Source: Halomonas sp. 'Soap Lake #6' (GTDB lineage Bacteria; Pseudomonadota; Gammaproteobacteria; Pseudomonadales; Halomonadaceae). From it: a DNA stretch of 64,000 bases. Position numbers and translations under genes: made by a program. Positions 44,852 to 54,368 of this stretch are shown here, piece by piece; position 1 is the first letter of the stretch; the number at the start of each line of letters is the position of its first letter. A model generated the notes under the pieces. The model made no database searches, was not told the DNA's origin, and saw only the letters and a program-made list of their open reading frames with translations. The DNA lies in contig NZ_CP020469.1 in the NCBI RefSeq assembly GCF_003031405.1, positions 62,001 through 126,000 of the forward strand, written 5' to 3'.

Positions 44852-44945
44852 CGCTGTGCGTCCCTTGCTACTGCTGCCACTGCCTGTCACAGAGCATGAC
44901 CTTAACAAACTGTCCCGAGAGCATCCCCCCTGCCAGGAGAGTCTT

Positions 44946-45800
44946 ATGAAATCGTTATCACATCGCCTTAGTGGTTCGTTCAATAACCACTTCAAACGTC
45001 TACAGTCCAGCGTTTTAGCAACGGGCCTGTGTGCCGCTGTTGCTCTGGGGGCGTTAACAACCAGCCCAAATGTTCAGGCGGATGCGTTAGAAGCCATTGA
45101 TTCCCGGGGCACTATTCGCATTGCCGTGCCACAGGATTTTCCGCCCTTCGGTTCGGTAGGTACCGACCTTCAGCCGCGTGGCTACGATATCGATATGGCT
45201 CAATACCTTGCTGATGAGATGGGCGTTGAGCTGCAGCTGATCCCAGTTACTAGCGCTAACCGTATCCCCTATTTACAGACTGGTCAGGCGGATTTGGTGA
45301 TCTCCAGCTTAGGTAAAAACCCTGAGCGTGAAGCGGCGATTGATTTTTCCGATGCCTACGCACCGTTTTTCTTAGGTGTATTCAGCGCTGATGCGGATGA
45401 AAGCGTGGATAGCCCTGAAGGATTGGCGGGTAAAACCATTGGGGTAACCCGTGGTGCCGTGGAAGATATGGAGCTTTCTGAGGTTGCTCCGGACTCCACC
45501 AGAATCCAGCGCTTTGAAGATAACGCCACGACCATCTCCGCATTTCTTTCCGGCCAGGTTGATTACGTGGCCACGGGGAATGTGGTTGCCGCCGAGATCG
45601 CTGGGCGTAATAGCAGTCGTGCCCCCTCGCTGGTATACCAGCTTAAAGATTCACCCTGCTATGTGGGCATGAACAAAAACGAACCTGCGTTGATGGAAGA
45701 AGTGAATCGCTTGATTGCCCAGGGGTTAGAGAATGGCACTTTAAACGAGTTGTCCCAGCGCTGGTTCAGCGCCGATCTACCTGAAAATTTTGGTAGCTGA
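44946..45800 (+). CDS. Amino-acid ABC transporter substrate-binding protein (family 3)
   Basis: The 284-residue periplasmic receptor has a long signal peptide (cleavage near ...NVQADALEA) and the family 3 pattern IRIAVPQDFPPFG followed by GYDIDMAQYLADEMG. The conserved residues bind the amino-acid alpha group, so the ligand is probably an amino acid or close analogue. ATG 44946 has AGGAGAG before it; an upstream ATG at 44856 would extend the protein with no signal function. Confidence 0.92.
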   Translation: MKSLSHRLSGSFNNHFKRLQSSVLATGLCAAVALGALTTSPNVQADALEAIDSRGTIRIAVPQDFPPFGSVGTDLQPRGYDIDMAQYLADEMGVELQLIPVTSANRIPYLQTGQADLVISSLGKNPEREAAIDFSDAYAPFFLGVFSADADESVDSPEGLAGKTIGVTRGAVEDMELSEVAPDSTRIQRFEDNATTISAFLSGQVDYVATGNVVAAEIAGRNSSRAPSLVYQLKDSPCYVGMNKNEPALMEEVNRLIAQGLENGTLNELSQRWFSADLPENFGS

Positions 45801-45808
45801 GGTTCATC

Positions 45809-46486
45809 ATGGGGCCAACACTCGACTTTCTTACCCTGTTGCCCTACGCCAGTGAGCTGCTGCAAGGTCTTACCACCACGGTCGTGCTGACCGTGGTGAC
45901 TACCTTAACGGGGTTAACGCTAGCAGTGGCAGTGGCGTATTTGCGTGTCAACGGGCAGCCATGGGTGCGCTGGGGATTAGGCGGTTACATCGAAGTGACC
46001 CGCAACACGCCCTTTATTGTGCAGCTATTTTTTATCTTTTTCGGGTTACCTGGATTGGGCATCAAGATTGATGCCATTACCGCAGCATTTATCGCCATGA
46101 CGCTTAACTTAGCCGCCTACAGCGCCGAGATCCTGCGCGCTGGTATCAGTGCCACGGCGAAAGGGCAGTTAGAAGCGGGCCGCGCACTGGGCATGACCAC
46201 ACTACAAAGTTATCGCCATGTCGTGTTGGTACCTGCTTTTGCACGGGTTTACCCCGCACTGATCAGTCAGTCGATAATCGTTATGCTGGGCTCGGCAGTG
46301 GTATCGCAGATTTCGGTATTTGACTTGACCTATGCTGCTAACTTTATCCAGTCACGTAACTTCCGCAGCTTTGAAGTTTACCTGCTGATCACGCTGGTCT
46401 ATCTGCTCCTTGCCTTTGGCATGCGCCGCAGCTTTATGCTGGTAGGTAAGCGCGTGTTCGCCTATCAGCAAGGAGAGCAACGATGA
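45809..46486 (+). CDS. Amino-acid ABC transporter permease (HisM/GlnP type), first
   Basis: The 225-residue membrane protein has the HisMQ pattern (LLQGLTTTVVLTVVTTLTGL, EVTRNTPFIVQLFFIFFGLP) and an EAA loop (EAGRALGMTTLQSYRHVVL). It forms the channel with the next gene's product, whose start overlaps its stop. Confidence 0.93.
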   Translation: MGPTLDFLTLLPYASELLQGLTTTVVLTVVTTLTGLTLAVAVAYLRVNGQPWVRWGLGGYIEVTRNTPFIVQLFFIFFGLPGLGIKIDAITAAFIAMTLNLAAYSAEILRAGISATAKGQLEAGRALGMTTLQSYRHVVLVPAFARVYPALISQSIIVMLGSAVVSQISVFDLTYAANFIQSRNFRSFEVYLLITLVYLLLAFGMRRSFMLVGKRVFAYQQGEQR

Positions 46487-47139
46487 TTGAGTTCACCTTC
46501 TGGGACATTCTGCGCAACCTGCTGCTGGCAACCCGCTGGACCATTGTGCTGTCACTGATTGCCTTTGTGGGCGGCGCCACGGTGGGGCTGGTGTTGACCT
46601 TCATGCGCCTCTCCAGCAGTCGCTGGCTGCAGCGTTTAACGGCACTCTATGTTGACCTTTTTCAGGGCACTCCACTGCTGATGCAGCTGTTTTTGATTTT
46701 CTTTGGCGCTGCCGCCATGGGGCACCCGATCTCTGCCTGGTGGGCGGCCTCCATTGCTCTAACGCTGTTTACCAGTGCATTTCTGTGTGACATCTGGCGT
46801 GGCTGCTTGGAAGCAGTGGCTAAAGGCCAGTGGCATGCGGCACGGGTACTGGGCATGAACTACTTCCAATCCATGCGTCATGTGATTTTGCCACAGGCGT
46901 TGCGCCTCTCTATTCCGCCTACGGTGGGCTTCTCAGTACAGGTCATCAAGGGGACGGCGTTGGCTTCCATCATTGGCTTTGTGGAGCTGACCAAAGCCGG
47001 CACCATGCTCAATAACGCGACCTTTGAACCCTTCACTATCTTTGCCCTTGTGGCACTTCTTTACTTTGCGCTGTGCTACCCACTTTCCTGCTACGCGCGC
47101 TATCTGGAGAAAAAGCTCTATGACGCTGGTTTACGTTGA
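46483..47139 (+). CDS. Amino-acid ABC transporter permease, second
   Basis: The 218-residue protein has the same fold (LYVDLFQGTPLLMQLFLIFF and an EAA loop AARVLGMNYFQSMRHVILPQ). The first start overlaps the previous stop (ATGA), and the last 20 bp are shared with the ATPase gene. Confidence 0.93.
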   Translation: MIEFTFWDILRNLLLATRWTIVLSLIAFVGGATVGLVLTFMRLSSSRWLQRLTALYVDLFQGTPLLMQLFLIFFGAAAMGHPISAWWAASIALTLFTSAFLCDIWRGCLEAVAKGQWHAARVLGMNYFQSMRHVILPQALRLSIPPTVGFSVQVIKGTALASIIGFVELTKAGTMLNNATFEPFTIFALVALLYFALCYPLSCYARYLEKKLYDAGLR

Positions 47140-47848
47140 TAACGTTCATAAAGCCTTTGGCGATCTGGAAGTGCTTAAAGGCATTAACCTTTCGGTTGCG
47201 CAAGGCGAAGTAGTGGCGATTATTGGTCGCAGTGGCTCGGGTAAAAGCACCTTGCTGCGCTGCCTGAATCAGCTGGAAAAGCACGACAGCGGAAAAATCA
47301 CCATCGCTGATAAACAGCTGGATGCGGCGTCGATGTCGCCCAAAGAGCTGAGTGAAAACGTGGGCATGGTATTCCAAAGCTTTAACCTGTTCCCTCATAA
47401 AACCGTGGGGGAGAACGTTTGCTTGGCGCCGTTAGTGGTGCGTGGAGAAGGGAAGGCTGAGGTTGAGAAAATCGCTCGTGAGGTGCTTGAGAAAGTCGGC
47501 CTCTCGGATAAGTACGATGCTTATCCGGCGCAGCTTTCTGGTGGTCAGCAGCAGCGGGTAGCGATTGCCCGGGCATTGGCGATGCGCCCCAAAGTAATGC
47601 TCTGCGACGAGGTAACCTCTGCACTTGACCCTGAACTGGTGGGGGAAGTGTTGCGCGTGCTGGAAGCACTGGCGGCTGAAGGTATGACATTGATCCTGGT
47701 TACCCACGAGATGGGTTTTGCCCGTGACGTTGCCGACCGCGTGGTATTTATGCACCAGGGGCGCATCCATGAAGAGGGCGCCCCTAGCGAGCTGTTCAGT
47801 AATCCACAAACACCGGAGCTGAAGCAGTTTATCTCTGCCGTGCTCTAA
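47120..47848 (+). CDS. Amino-acid ABC transporter ATP-binding protein
   Basis: The 242-residue ATPase has Walker A GRSGSGKST, Q loop VFQSFNLFPH, signature LSGGQQQRVAIARAL, Walker B VMLCDEVTSALD and THEMGF. Walker B has Cys before the Asp-Glu, as is common in the GlnQ group. ATG 47120 lies within the end of the previous gene; a start at 47024 would be unlike the family. Confidence 0.95.
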   Translation: MTLVYVDNVHKAFGDLEVLKGINLSVAQGEVVAIIGRSGSGKSTLLRCLNQLEKHDSGKITIADKQLDAASMSPKELSENVGMVFQSFNLFPHKTVGENVCLAPLVVRGEGKAEVEKIAREVLEKVGLSDKYDAYPAQLSGGQQQRVAIARALAMRPKVMLCDEVTSALDPELVGEVLRVLEALAAEGMTLILVTHEMGFARDVADRVVFMHQGRIHEEGAPSELFSNPQTPELKQFISAVL

Positions 47849-47855
47849 CTTAAGG

Positions 47856-47878
47856 CCGCCTCGCTGCTAGCGAGGCGG
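47856..47878. terminator. Hairpin between the ABC operon and the YfcC-type gene
   Basis: A 9 bp GC stem (CCGCCTCGC / GCGAGGCGG) with loop TGCTA lies between two convergent genes. No T run follows, so it is a weaker candidate terminator. Confidence 0.65.
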
Positions 47879-47896
47879 AGCGGCGAGATAATGTTC

Positions 47897-49345
47897 CTAA
47901 CCGGTCCACTGTGTTGCCTGGGCAAAGATAAGAAAGCCCAAGGCAATCACAATCCATACGCAAAAAAGTGGGAAGAAGAATTTGACCCACTTTTGCCATG
48001 GCACACCAGCAAGTGCCAGGGTCGCCATAAAGTAGCCTGAGGTCGGGTAGAGGATATTGCCAATGCCGTCACCAAGCTGAAAGGCTAACACTGCCGTTTG
48101 GCGGGTAACGCCGATAATGTCGGAAAGGGGAGCCATCAGTGGCATGGTGACCAGCGCTTGGCCGCTGCCGGAAGGAACAATGAAATTGAAGCCAAGTTGG
48201 GCGAAGAACATGCCAATAGCAGAAAGCAGGGTAGGCAGGCCACCGACAAGATTACCAAGCCCGAACACCAGCGTATCCATTATCTGGCCGTCTTCCAACA
48301 TAACGGCGACACCCCTCGCTACGCCAGCAATCATGGCCCCCACTAATACGTCTCGGAAGCCCTGGTTGAAACCTGAGCAGATCTCATCAGTGTCGAGGCC
48401 AGCGATGAGGCCCACCACGATCCCCATAATGATAAACAGGCCCGCCATCTCCATCATGAACCAGCCTTGCTGCAGCACGCCATAAACGAGCACCGCAAAG
48501 AAGACGAAGGTGGCGATGGCCGCGAGCTTCTGGCGCGAGGTGGCGATTAATGCAGGGCTATTGTCAGCGTGTTGGTATAGCGTGCGTTTTTCAGATTCAT
48601 TAGTGTCACTGCTCAATAAACTAAGTGAGGGAGTTTGATGCACCATGCGGGCGTAGCGCATGACAAAGAAAATGGCCGCCGCCAGCATGACAATAAACGC
48701 CATGATGCGTATGCCGTAACCGGAGTAGAGGGGCAAGTCTGAAAGTTGCTGCCCAAGCCCCGTATTGATGGGGTTGAGCACGCCCGTTGTAAAGCCGACA
48801 GTGGTAGCGCAAAGCGCTACCGCCGCTGCCGTGACTGAATCAAAGCGTAAAGCAATCATCAGCGGCAGGATGACCGGCACGTAAACCAGCGCCAACTCTT
48901 GAGTACCGATAACAGTCGCTACTAGGGCAAATACCGTCATCAAGACAGGGATAGTGAGCAAGCTCTGGCGTGCAAAGCGCCGGGTGAGTTTATCAACGCC
49001 TATCTCAATAATTCCGGTGCGCCTCAGCACCATAAACATGCCGCCAATCATAAAGGTAAAAAAGACAACTTCACCGGCGCTCATCAGGCCATTGGGGATC
49101 GCCAGCATGAAATCAACGAAGCCAATCGGGGTTGAGGCGATCTGTTCATAAGACGTAGGGTCAATAGTGATGCGTCCGTTGGGGCCAGGAACCCGTTCGA
49201 ACTGCCCTGCGGGTACAAAGTGAGTTGCTATCGCTGCCAGTCCAATAAATATGAACAGAACTACATAGATATCAGGAATTCGGCACCAGCTTTTTTTAGG
49301 CTTTTGGCTATCAGAGAGGGGCGAAGGAGGTGTTTGTTGGGACAT
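47897..49345 (-). CDS. YfcC-family membrane transporter
   Basis: The 482-residue protein has about eleven to twelve membrane segments and the YfcC pattern (VFFTFMIGGMFMVLRRTGIIEIG, in two parts; NPINTGLGQQLSDLPLYSGY; NFIVPSGSGQALVTMPLM). Relatives are described as basic amino-acid antiporters or dicarboxylate carriers; the substrate here is unknown. It stands alone between convergent and divergent neighbours. Confidence 0.85.
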   Translation of the reverse strand: MSQQTPPSPLSDSQKPKKSWCRIPDIYVVLFIFIGLAAIATHFVPAGQFERVPGPNGRITIDPTSYEQIASTPIGFVDFMLAIPNGLMSAGEVVFFTFMIGGMFMVLRRTGIIEIGVDKLTRRFARQSLLTIPVLMTVFALVATVIGTQELALVYVPVILPLMIALRFDSVTAAAVALCATTVGFTTGVLNPINTGLGQQLSDLPLYSGYGIRIMAFIVMLAAAIFFVMRYARMVHQTPSLSLLSSDTNESEKRTLYQHADNSPALIATSRQKLAAIATFVFFAVLVYGVLQQGWFMMEMAGLFIIMGIVVGLIAGLDTDEICSGFNQGFRDVLVGAMIAGVARGVAVMLEDGQIMDTLVFGLGNLVGGLPTLLSAIGMFFAQLGFNFIVPSGSGQALVTMPLMAPLSDIIGVTRQTAVLAFQLGDGIGNILYPTSGYFMATLALAGVPWQKWVKFFFPLFCVWIVIALGFLIFAQATQWTG

Positions 49346-49747
49346 GCTATGCCTCGCGTTTATAGGGCCGTCATCTATCTGGGGTGGCTGTTGTTATAAA
49401 TAGCTAACCTTAGCAACAAATAGCGGGCATCAGGTTGTGCCAAGGTTGCTGCTGAGCATCGTTGTATGGTTTTAGAGTTATGAAACGAGTGTTGCTAAAG
49501 AAGTTACTATTGGGAGGTATGTTTCACAAGCTCTTTGATAAAGCACGTTACTAAAGCCTAACCATTAACGACAGAAGCCTCGGCCTCTTTGGGCGGTGTG
49601 GCATAAGCCCGCCCCTGGCGATCATCGTGGTGTTGAAGAAATCTGTGTCTGATGTGTTGCAGGGCTGTCATATAGAGCGCGTTAAACTGGTAAGCTAGCG
49701 TCAGTTAGTTGAGTCACTACACGTCAATTTTGCATGGTTGGAACATT
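49346..49747 (+). other. 402 bp region upstream of pyruvate kinase
   Basis: There is a short hairpin (GGGCGG 49591-49596 with CCGCCC 49609-49614) and a 24-codon frame at 49480-49554 that I do not call. The pyruvate kinase promoter should lie near 49620-49700. Nothing else is visible. Confidence 0.5.
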
Positions 49748-51232
49748 ATGAACGCACTGCACTTCTCTTCGATCCGTCGTACCAAAATTGTCGCCACCCT
49801 TGGCCCCGCCAGCGACCGGGAAGGTGTACTAGAAGCCATGCTTGCGGCGGGTGTCGATGTGGTGCGTTTAAATTTCTCCCATGGCACTGCTGACGACCAC
49901 CGCCAACGTTTAATGCGAGTGCGTGAAATTGCTGCCAAGTTAGGTCGCAGTGTCGCGGCCCTGGGCGACCTGCAAGGTCCTAAAATTCGTATTGCACGCT
50001 TTAAAGAGGGGGCTGTGGTCCTTAAAGAGGGCCAGCCATTTATTCTCGATATGGAGCTGGATGGTGATGCGGGCGATGAGCAGCAGGTGGGCTGTGACTA
50101 CAAAACCCTCTCCCAAGATGTAACTGCCGGTGACCGCCTGTTGCTAGATGATGGTCGAGTGGTCTTGGACGTTACTCGCGTTGACGGCCAACAGGTGCAT
50201 ACCAGCGTGGTAGTGGGTGGCAAGCTCTCCAACCATAAAGGCATTAATAAGCAGGGGGGTGGCCTCTCTGCTCCTGCGCTAACTGAAAAAGATAAAATTG
50301 ACCTCAAAACTGCGGTTGAGATTGGCGTCGACTACTTGGCTATCTCGTTCCCCCGTCATGCAGAAGACATGCTGGAAGCACGTCGCCTGTTAGGTGAGGA
50401 GGGTAAAGAGATTGGTTTGGTTGCCAAGGTTGAGCGTGCTGAGGCGGTTGCAGATGACGCTACGCTGGATGGCATTATCGAAGCCTCCGAAGCGGTGATG
50501 GTGGCGCGGGGCGATTTAGGTGTAGAAATTGGCGATGCCAAGCTGGTTGGCGTGCAAAAGCGCATGATCAAGCGCGCTCGCTCGCTAAACCGCGCGGTAA
50601 TTACCGCCACGCAAATGATGGAAAGCATGATTTCGGCGCCGTTACCCACTCGGGCGGAAGTGTTTGACGTTGCTAACGCAGTACTGGATGGCAGCGATGC
50701 GGTCATGTTGTCAGCGGAAACTGCGGCAGGCGACTATCCGCTGGAAACCGTGGAAGCGATGTCGCGTGTTTGCTTGGGTGCTGAGCGGGAAAAATCAGCC
50801 CAGGAGTCTGGCCACCGTATCCATGAAGGTTTTTCCCGCCCAGATGAGACCATTGCTCTCTCTGCGATGTATGCTGCCAATCATATGGAAGGGGTCACCG
50901 CGATTGCCTGTATGACGTCGTCCGGCTATACGCCACTGATTGCCTCGCGTATTCGCTCTGGGTTACCAATTGTAGGCTTAGCGCATAATCCCATTGCCCA
51001 GCGCCGTATGGCGCTCTATCGTGGGGTAGTATCGCTACCGTTTGATACCTCTGAAATGACGCCTACTGAACTTAATGACCGTGCACTTGAGCTTCTAGTG
51101 AAGACTGGAATTTCCAAAGCCGGTGACCATGTGATCCTTACCCGCGGTGACCATATGAATGCCCACGGTGGCACCAATACCATGAAGGTGATGGAGATTA
51201 CCGACCAGCATGCTGAGCAAAGCAAAGGCTAA
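49748..51232 (+). CDS. pykA: Pyruvate kinase (type II-like)
   Basis: Pyruvate kinase converts phosphoenolpyruvate and ADP to pyruvate and ATP. The 494-residue protein starts [20 protein letters not shown], has NFSHGT, the metal/substrate motif [12 protein letters not shown] and the ATQMMESMI segment. Start ATG 49748 gives a family-like N-terminus. The last 23 bp overlap the modA gene, an unusual pairing with molybdate uptake. Confidence 0.95.
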   Translation: MNALHFSSIRRTKIVATLGPASDREGVLEAMLAAGVDVVRLNFSHGTADDHRQRLMRVREIAAKLGRSVAALGDLQGPKIRIARFKEGAVVLKEGQPFILDMELDGDAGDEQQVGCDYKTLSQDVTAGDRLLLDDGRVVLDVTRVDGQQVHTSVVVGGKLSNHKGINKQGGGLSAPALTEKDKIDLKTAVEIGVDYLAISFPRHAEDMLEARRLLGEEGKEIGLVAKVERAEAVADDATLDGIIEASEAVMVARGDLGVEIGDAKLVGVQKRMIKRARSLNRAVITATQMMESMISAPLPTRAEVFDVANAVLDGSDAVMLSAETAAGDYPLETVEAMSRVCLGAEREKSAQESGHRIHEGFSRPDETIALSAMYAANHMEGVTAIACMTSSGYTPLIASRIRSGLPIVGLAHNPIAQRRMALYRGVVSLPFDTSEMTPTELNDRALELLVKTGISKAGDHVILTRGDHMNAHGGTNTMKVMEITDQHAEQSKG

Positions 51233-52004
51233 AATAGCCCATGGATTAGTGTTGGCGTGTCTACTGATAGGTTCCCCCGTGTTAGCGGGGGCGCCTCCTA
51301 TTGTGGCAGCCGCCTCTGATTTACAGTTTGCACTCACTGAAGCCGCTGAGCAGTTTCAGCAGGAAACCGGACATTCGCTGAGGCTTAACTTTGGCTCGTC
51401 GGGCAACTTTCGCCGACAAATTGCTCAGGGTGCGCCTTTTGAGCTCTATCTCTCAGCGGATGAACGCTACGTTCAGGCGCTCTATGACGAAGGCCACACC
51501 AAGGACGAAGGCGTTATTTACGCCATTGGCCGCTTAGTTTGGCTGCAGCGCGCCGAGCGCGGTGATTTACCCAGTAACGACGCACCGCTTGCCGCCGTGC
51601 AGGAGGCGTTGCAAGCTCAAGCAAACGGTGTTGCTGAACGTATCGCCCTGGCTAACCCCGAGCATGCGCCCTATGGCGTTGCAGCTAAACAGGCGCTTCA
51701 GCACGCTGAGCTTTGGGAGCAATCCGAGCCTTTACTGGTGCTAGGCGAAAATGTCTCTCAGGCAGCGCAGTTTGCGCTCACTAACGATGCCCGAGGCGGG
51801 CTGGTCGCTTATTCACTTGCGTTAGCCCCGGCGCTTGCCGAGCGAAGTGAGTACGTACTTATCCCTGACTCCTGGCATAGCCCGTTACGCCAACGCATGG
51901 TACTAACCAACCAGGCAGGAGAGGTGGCCAGTACTTTCTATCAGTGGCTGCAGCAAGATGATGGGCAAGCCATTTTACGCCGCTACGGCTTTAGCGCTGA
52001 ATAA
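51210..52004 (+). CDS. modA: Molybdate ABC transporter substrate-binding protein ModA
   Basis: ModA captures molybdate in the periplasm. The 264-residue protein has a Sec signal (about 1-26, ...GSPVLAGA) and the family motifs [20 protein letters not shown] and [11 protein letters not shown]. The start lies inside the end of pykA (51210-51232), so it may be made by coupled translation. It ends in a 14 bp repeat before modB. Confidence 0.93.
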   Translation: MLSKAKAKIAHGLVLACLLIGSPVLAGAPPIVAAASDLQFALTEAAEQFQQETGHSLRLNFGSSGNFRRQIAQGAPFELYLSADERYVQALYDEGHTKDEGVIYAIGRLVWLQRAERGDLPSNDAPLAAVQEALQAQANGVAERIALANPEHAPYGVAAKQALQHAELWEQSEPLLVLGENVSQAAQFALTNDARGGLVAYSLALAPALAERSEYVLIPDSWHSPLRQRMVLTNQAGEVASTFYQWLQQDDGQAILRRYGFSAE

Positions 52005-52042
52005 TGGTTGGTTCATGATGGATTGGTCATAATGGATTGGTC
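52001..52042 (+). repeat. Three 14 bp tandem repeats spanning modA stop and modB start
   Basis: Units ATAATGGTTGGTTC (52001), ATGATGGATTGGTC (52015) and ATAATGGATTGGTC (52029) follow directly. The first holds the modA TAA (52002-52004) as TAATG; the third holds the modB ATG (52032-52034) in the same context. Since 14 is not a multiple of three, the ATGs of units one and two are out of frame. Confidence 0.92.
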
Positions 52043-52700
52043 GGCGCTTTCGGTTTCACTTCGCCTTGCGGGGTTTACCTGCTTAATCCTGATCCCCATC
52101 GCTATTTGGTTGGGTCGCTCTCTGGCCCACGCGCGCTTTCGTGGTAAAGGTTTATGCGAGGCGCTAGTGGCATTGCCGCTGGTGTTACCGCCCACCGTCC
52201 TGGGTTTCTATTTGCTATTGAGCTTTAGCCGTGACGCACCATTTGGCGCCTTCTGGGCAGAAATGACAGGCAGCGGTCTTAACTTTACCTTTAACGGTAT
52301 TTTAATCGCCTCCTTGATTGCCAACCTACCGTTTGCCGTACAGCCCATCCAACGTGCCTTTGAACATGTGCCCCACAACCTGCGTGAGGCTGCCTGGTGC
52401 AGTGGGCTTAGCCCCTGGCAAACGCTACTGCGTATTGAACTGCCGCTGGTATGGCCAGGGATTATGTCAGCGGCTGCGTTAACCTTTGCCCATACACTGG
52501 GTGAGTTTGGGGTGATCTTAATGGTAGGTGGTGCGATTGATGGCGAAACCCGCACCCTCGCAATTGCTATTTATGATCGCGTACAGGCCTTTGATGAACA
52601 GGGTGCCGCGCAGATGTCGGCGTTACTGCTATTGGTATCATTTATTACCTTAGGGCTAGTGTATGGGCTGGCCGGGCGTAGGCGGTGGGCACGTGGCTGA
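52032..52700 (+). CDS. modB: Molybdate ABC transporter permease ModB
   Basis: The 222-residue inner-membrane permease starts MDWSALSVSLRLAGFTCL and has five to six helices with ALVALPLVLPPTVLGFYLL and an EAA loop (EAAWCSGLSPWQTLLRIELP). ATG 52032 lacks a good ribosome site; TTG 52008 would be in frame but inside the repeat. Its stop overlaps modC by eight bases. Confidence 0.92.
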   Translation: MDWSALSVSLRLAGFTCLILIPIAIWLGRSLAHARFRGKGLCEALVALPLVLPPTVLGFYLLLSFSRDAPFGAFWAEMTGSGLNFTFNGILIASLIANLPFAVQPIQRAFEHVPHNLREAAWCSGLSPWQTLLRIELPLVWPGIMSAAALTFAHTLGEFGVILMVGGAIDGETRTLAIAIYDRVQAFDEQGAAQMSALLLLVSFITLGLVYGLAGRRRWARG

Positions 52701-53850
52701 TTCGCATATATCGGAGCTAGCCGCAGGTCTTCATGTAGCGGTCAACCAAATGGGGCCGATCCCACTGGCCGCTGAATTTACTTGCCAGCCCGGTGAGCTA
52801 TTGGCACTGGTGGGCCCTTCCGGCAGCGGAAAAACCACTCTGCTGCGTACCATTGCTGGGCTTTATCACCCTCAGCATGGGCAGGTAAGCTGTGCTGGAG
52901 ATGTGTGGCTTGATGCCAAACGTAAGCACTCACTCTCGCCCCAGCGCAGGCAGGTGGGGATGGTGTTTCAGGATTATGCGCTGTTTCCACATTTAACCGC
53001 ATTGGAGAATATCCAGCTTCCGTTGCGCCACTTACCGAAGCCTTTGCGCCGTGAACGGGCGGAGCAGTGGCTTGCCAAGGTACGTTTGGAAGGATTAGGT
53101 AAGCGCTACCCGAATGCACTTTCTGGCGGGCAACGCCAGCGAGTGGCACTGGCTCGTGCGTTGGCTCGTGACCCCAAGGTACTACTGCTTGATGAGCCGT
53201 TTTCAGCGGTGGACCAAGTCACCCGGCGGCGTTTGCAACGAGAGCTTGCACTGCTACGTCAACAGATTGATATTCCGATTGTATTGGTCACTCACGATTT
53301 AGAGGAAGCCGCTGCACTAGCAGATCAAATTTGCGTGCTGCACAGCGGCATAAGCTTGCAGCAGGGTAGCCCGGAGTCACTGTTCCGCCAGCCTAGAACA
53401 CCGCTAGTGGCCAGATTGTTGGATCGTCATAATGTCTTTGAAGGAGAGGTGGTGCGTATGCATGGTCAGCGCCGCCTAAAGTGGGGTGAGTGGCTGCTGG
53501 AGGTGGCTGGGGAAGGGCTCAATGCGATAGCCGAGGGTAAGCGTGTTGCCTGGTACCTGCCGCCCTCTGATATCGTGCTTCACCGTCGAGGCCGTCCTTC
53601 ACATGGCGAACGTGAAAATCCTGTGGCTGCCACTGTCAGTGAAATGGTGGTACTTGGCGGCATGACGTCGATTGCACTGCGCGTTTTAAACGGCGATATG
53701 CTACGTTTCGACATCGCTACCCATGCGGCTAGGCGTAACCAGCTAATGCTGGGAGAGCAGGTGCATGTATCACTCCTAGCGGAAGGAATTCACCTTATGC
53801 CGGAACATCGTGCACACGCGGTGCCGCACAACAAAAGGAACCTGTTATGA
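52693..53850 (+). CDS. modC: Molybdate ABC transporter ATP-binding protein ModC
   Basis: The protein of about 385 residues has Walker A GPSGSGKTT, VFQDYALFPHLT, signature LSGGQRQRVALARAL, Walker B LLLDEPFSAVD, THDLEE and a C-terminal TOBE-type molybdate-binding region (about 270-380). GTG 52693 has AGGCGG before it; ATG 52663 is an alternative adding ten residues. Confidence 0.9.
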   Translation: MADSHISELAAGLHVAVNQMGPIPLAAEFTCQPGELLALVGPSGSGKTTLLRTIAGLYHPQHGQVSCAGDVWLDAKRKHSLSPQRRQVGMVFQDYALFPHLTALENIQLPLRHLPKPLRRERAEQWLAKVRLEGLGKRYPNALSGGQRQRVALARALARDPKVLLLDEPFSAVDQVTRRRLQRELALLRQQIDIPIVLVTHDLEEAAALADQICVLHSGISLQQGSPESLFRQPRTPLVARLLDRHNVFEGEVVRMHGQRRLKWGEWLLEVAGEGLNAIAEGKRVAWYLPPSDIVLHRRGRPSHGERENPVAATVSEMVVLGGMTSIALRVLNGDMLRFDIATHAARRNQLMLGEQVHVSLLAEGIHLMPEHRAHAVPHNKRNLL

Positions 53851-54368
53851 CGCTTACTCGTCGTCAGCTGCTCAAAACGTCCTTGGGCGTTTCCCTGGCT
53901 GCTAGCCTACCATTGCCGCTACTCTCTGCCTGGGCGGCGCCTAGCCAAGCTACTGTTTTGTCGTTGGCTATTCATAGTGATAGCGGGCCTCACCGCTTAG
54001 AGGTGGAAGTTGCGGAAACCACGGCTCAGCGCCAGCGAGGCTTGATGGGGCGAGAACACTTGCCAGAAGAGAGTGGCATGCTGTTTCGGTTTGAAAGCGA
54101 GCAGTCTGCTGATAATGCCTTTTGGATGTATCGTACGCTGATCCCCCTCGATATTGCCTTTATTGATGCTGATGGGCGTATTGTGGCGATCAATACCATG
54201 CAGCCCTGTGAGTCTGACACCCCGCGTGAGTGCTCCTCTTACCCTGCAGGGGCGGCGTACCACTCTGCACTGGAGGTTAATGCAGGCTATTTCGCTGAAC
54301 GTGGCATCAAGGTGGGTGACTGTGTCTCTATCCCAGAGGTCGCTGGTTTCTGCCAACCCCCTGCTTAA
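53847..54368 (+). CDS. Tat-exported DUF192 protein in the mod operon
   Basis: The 173-residue protein starts with a twin-arginine signal (TRRQLLKTSLGVSLAASL..., cleavage near Ala32) and continues with a DUF192 domain (AETTAQRQRGLMGRE, MLFRFESEQS, FWMYRTLIPLDIAFIDADG). DUF192 proteins are small beta-barrel proteins of unknown role. Its start overlaps the modC stop (ATGA), so it is part of the operon; whether it handles the molybdate or a Tat-exported molybdoenzyme is open. The 3' end overlaps the convergent EamA gene by four bases. Confidence 0.85.
   Translation: MTLTRRQLLKTSLGVSLAASLPLPLLSAWAAPSQATVLSLAIHSDSGPHRLEVEVAETTAQRQRGLMGREHLPEESGMLFRFESEQSADNAFWMYRTLIPLDIAFIDADGRIVAINTMQPCESDTPRECSSYPAGAAYHSALEVNAGYFAERGIKVGDCVSIPEVAGFCQPPA

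Larger units (their letters stand above)
44572..44945 (+). other. 374 bp region between the regulator and the amino-acid ABC operon
   Basis: It contains the 22 bp repeats at 44578-44643, an AT-rich stretch without genes, and the inverted repeats near 44806-44851 listed separately. Confidence 0.6.

Noticed and set aside
49480..49554. 24-codon frame MKRVLLKKLLLGGMFHKLFD...
   Set aside because: It has no ribosome site and is too short to judge; I do not call it a gene.
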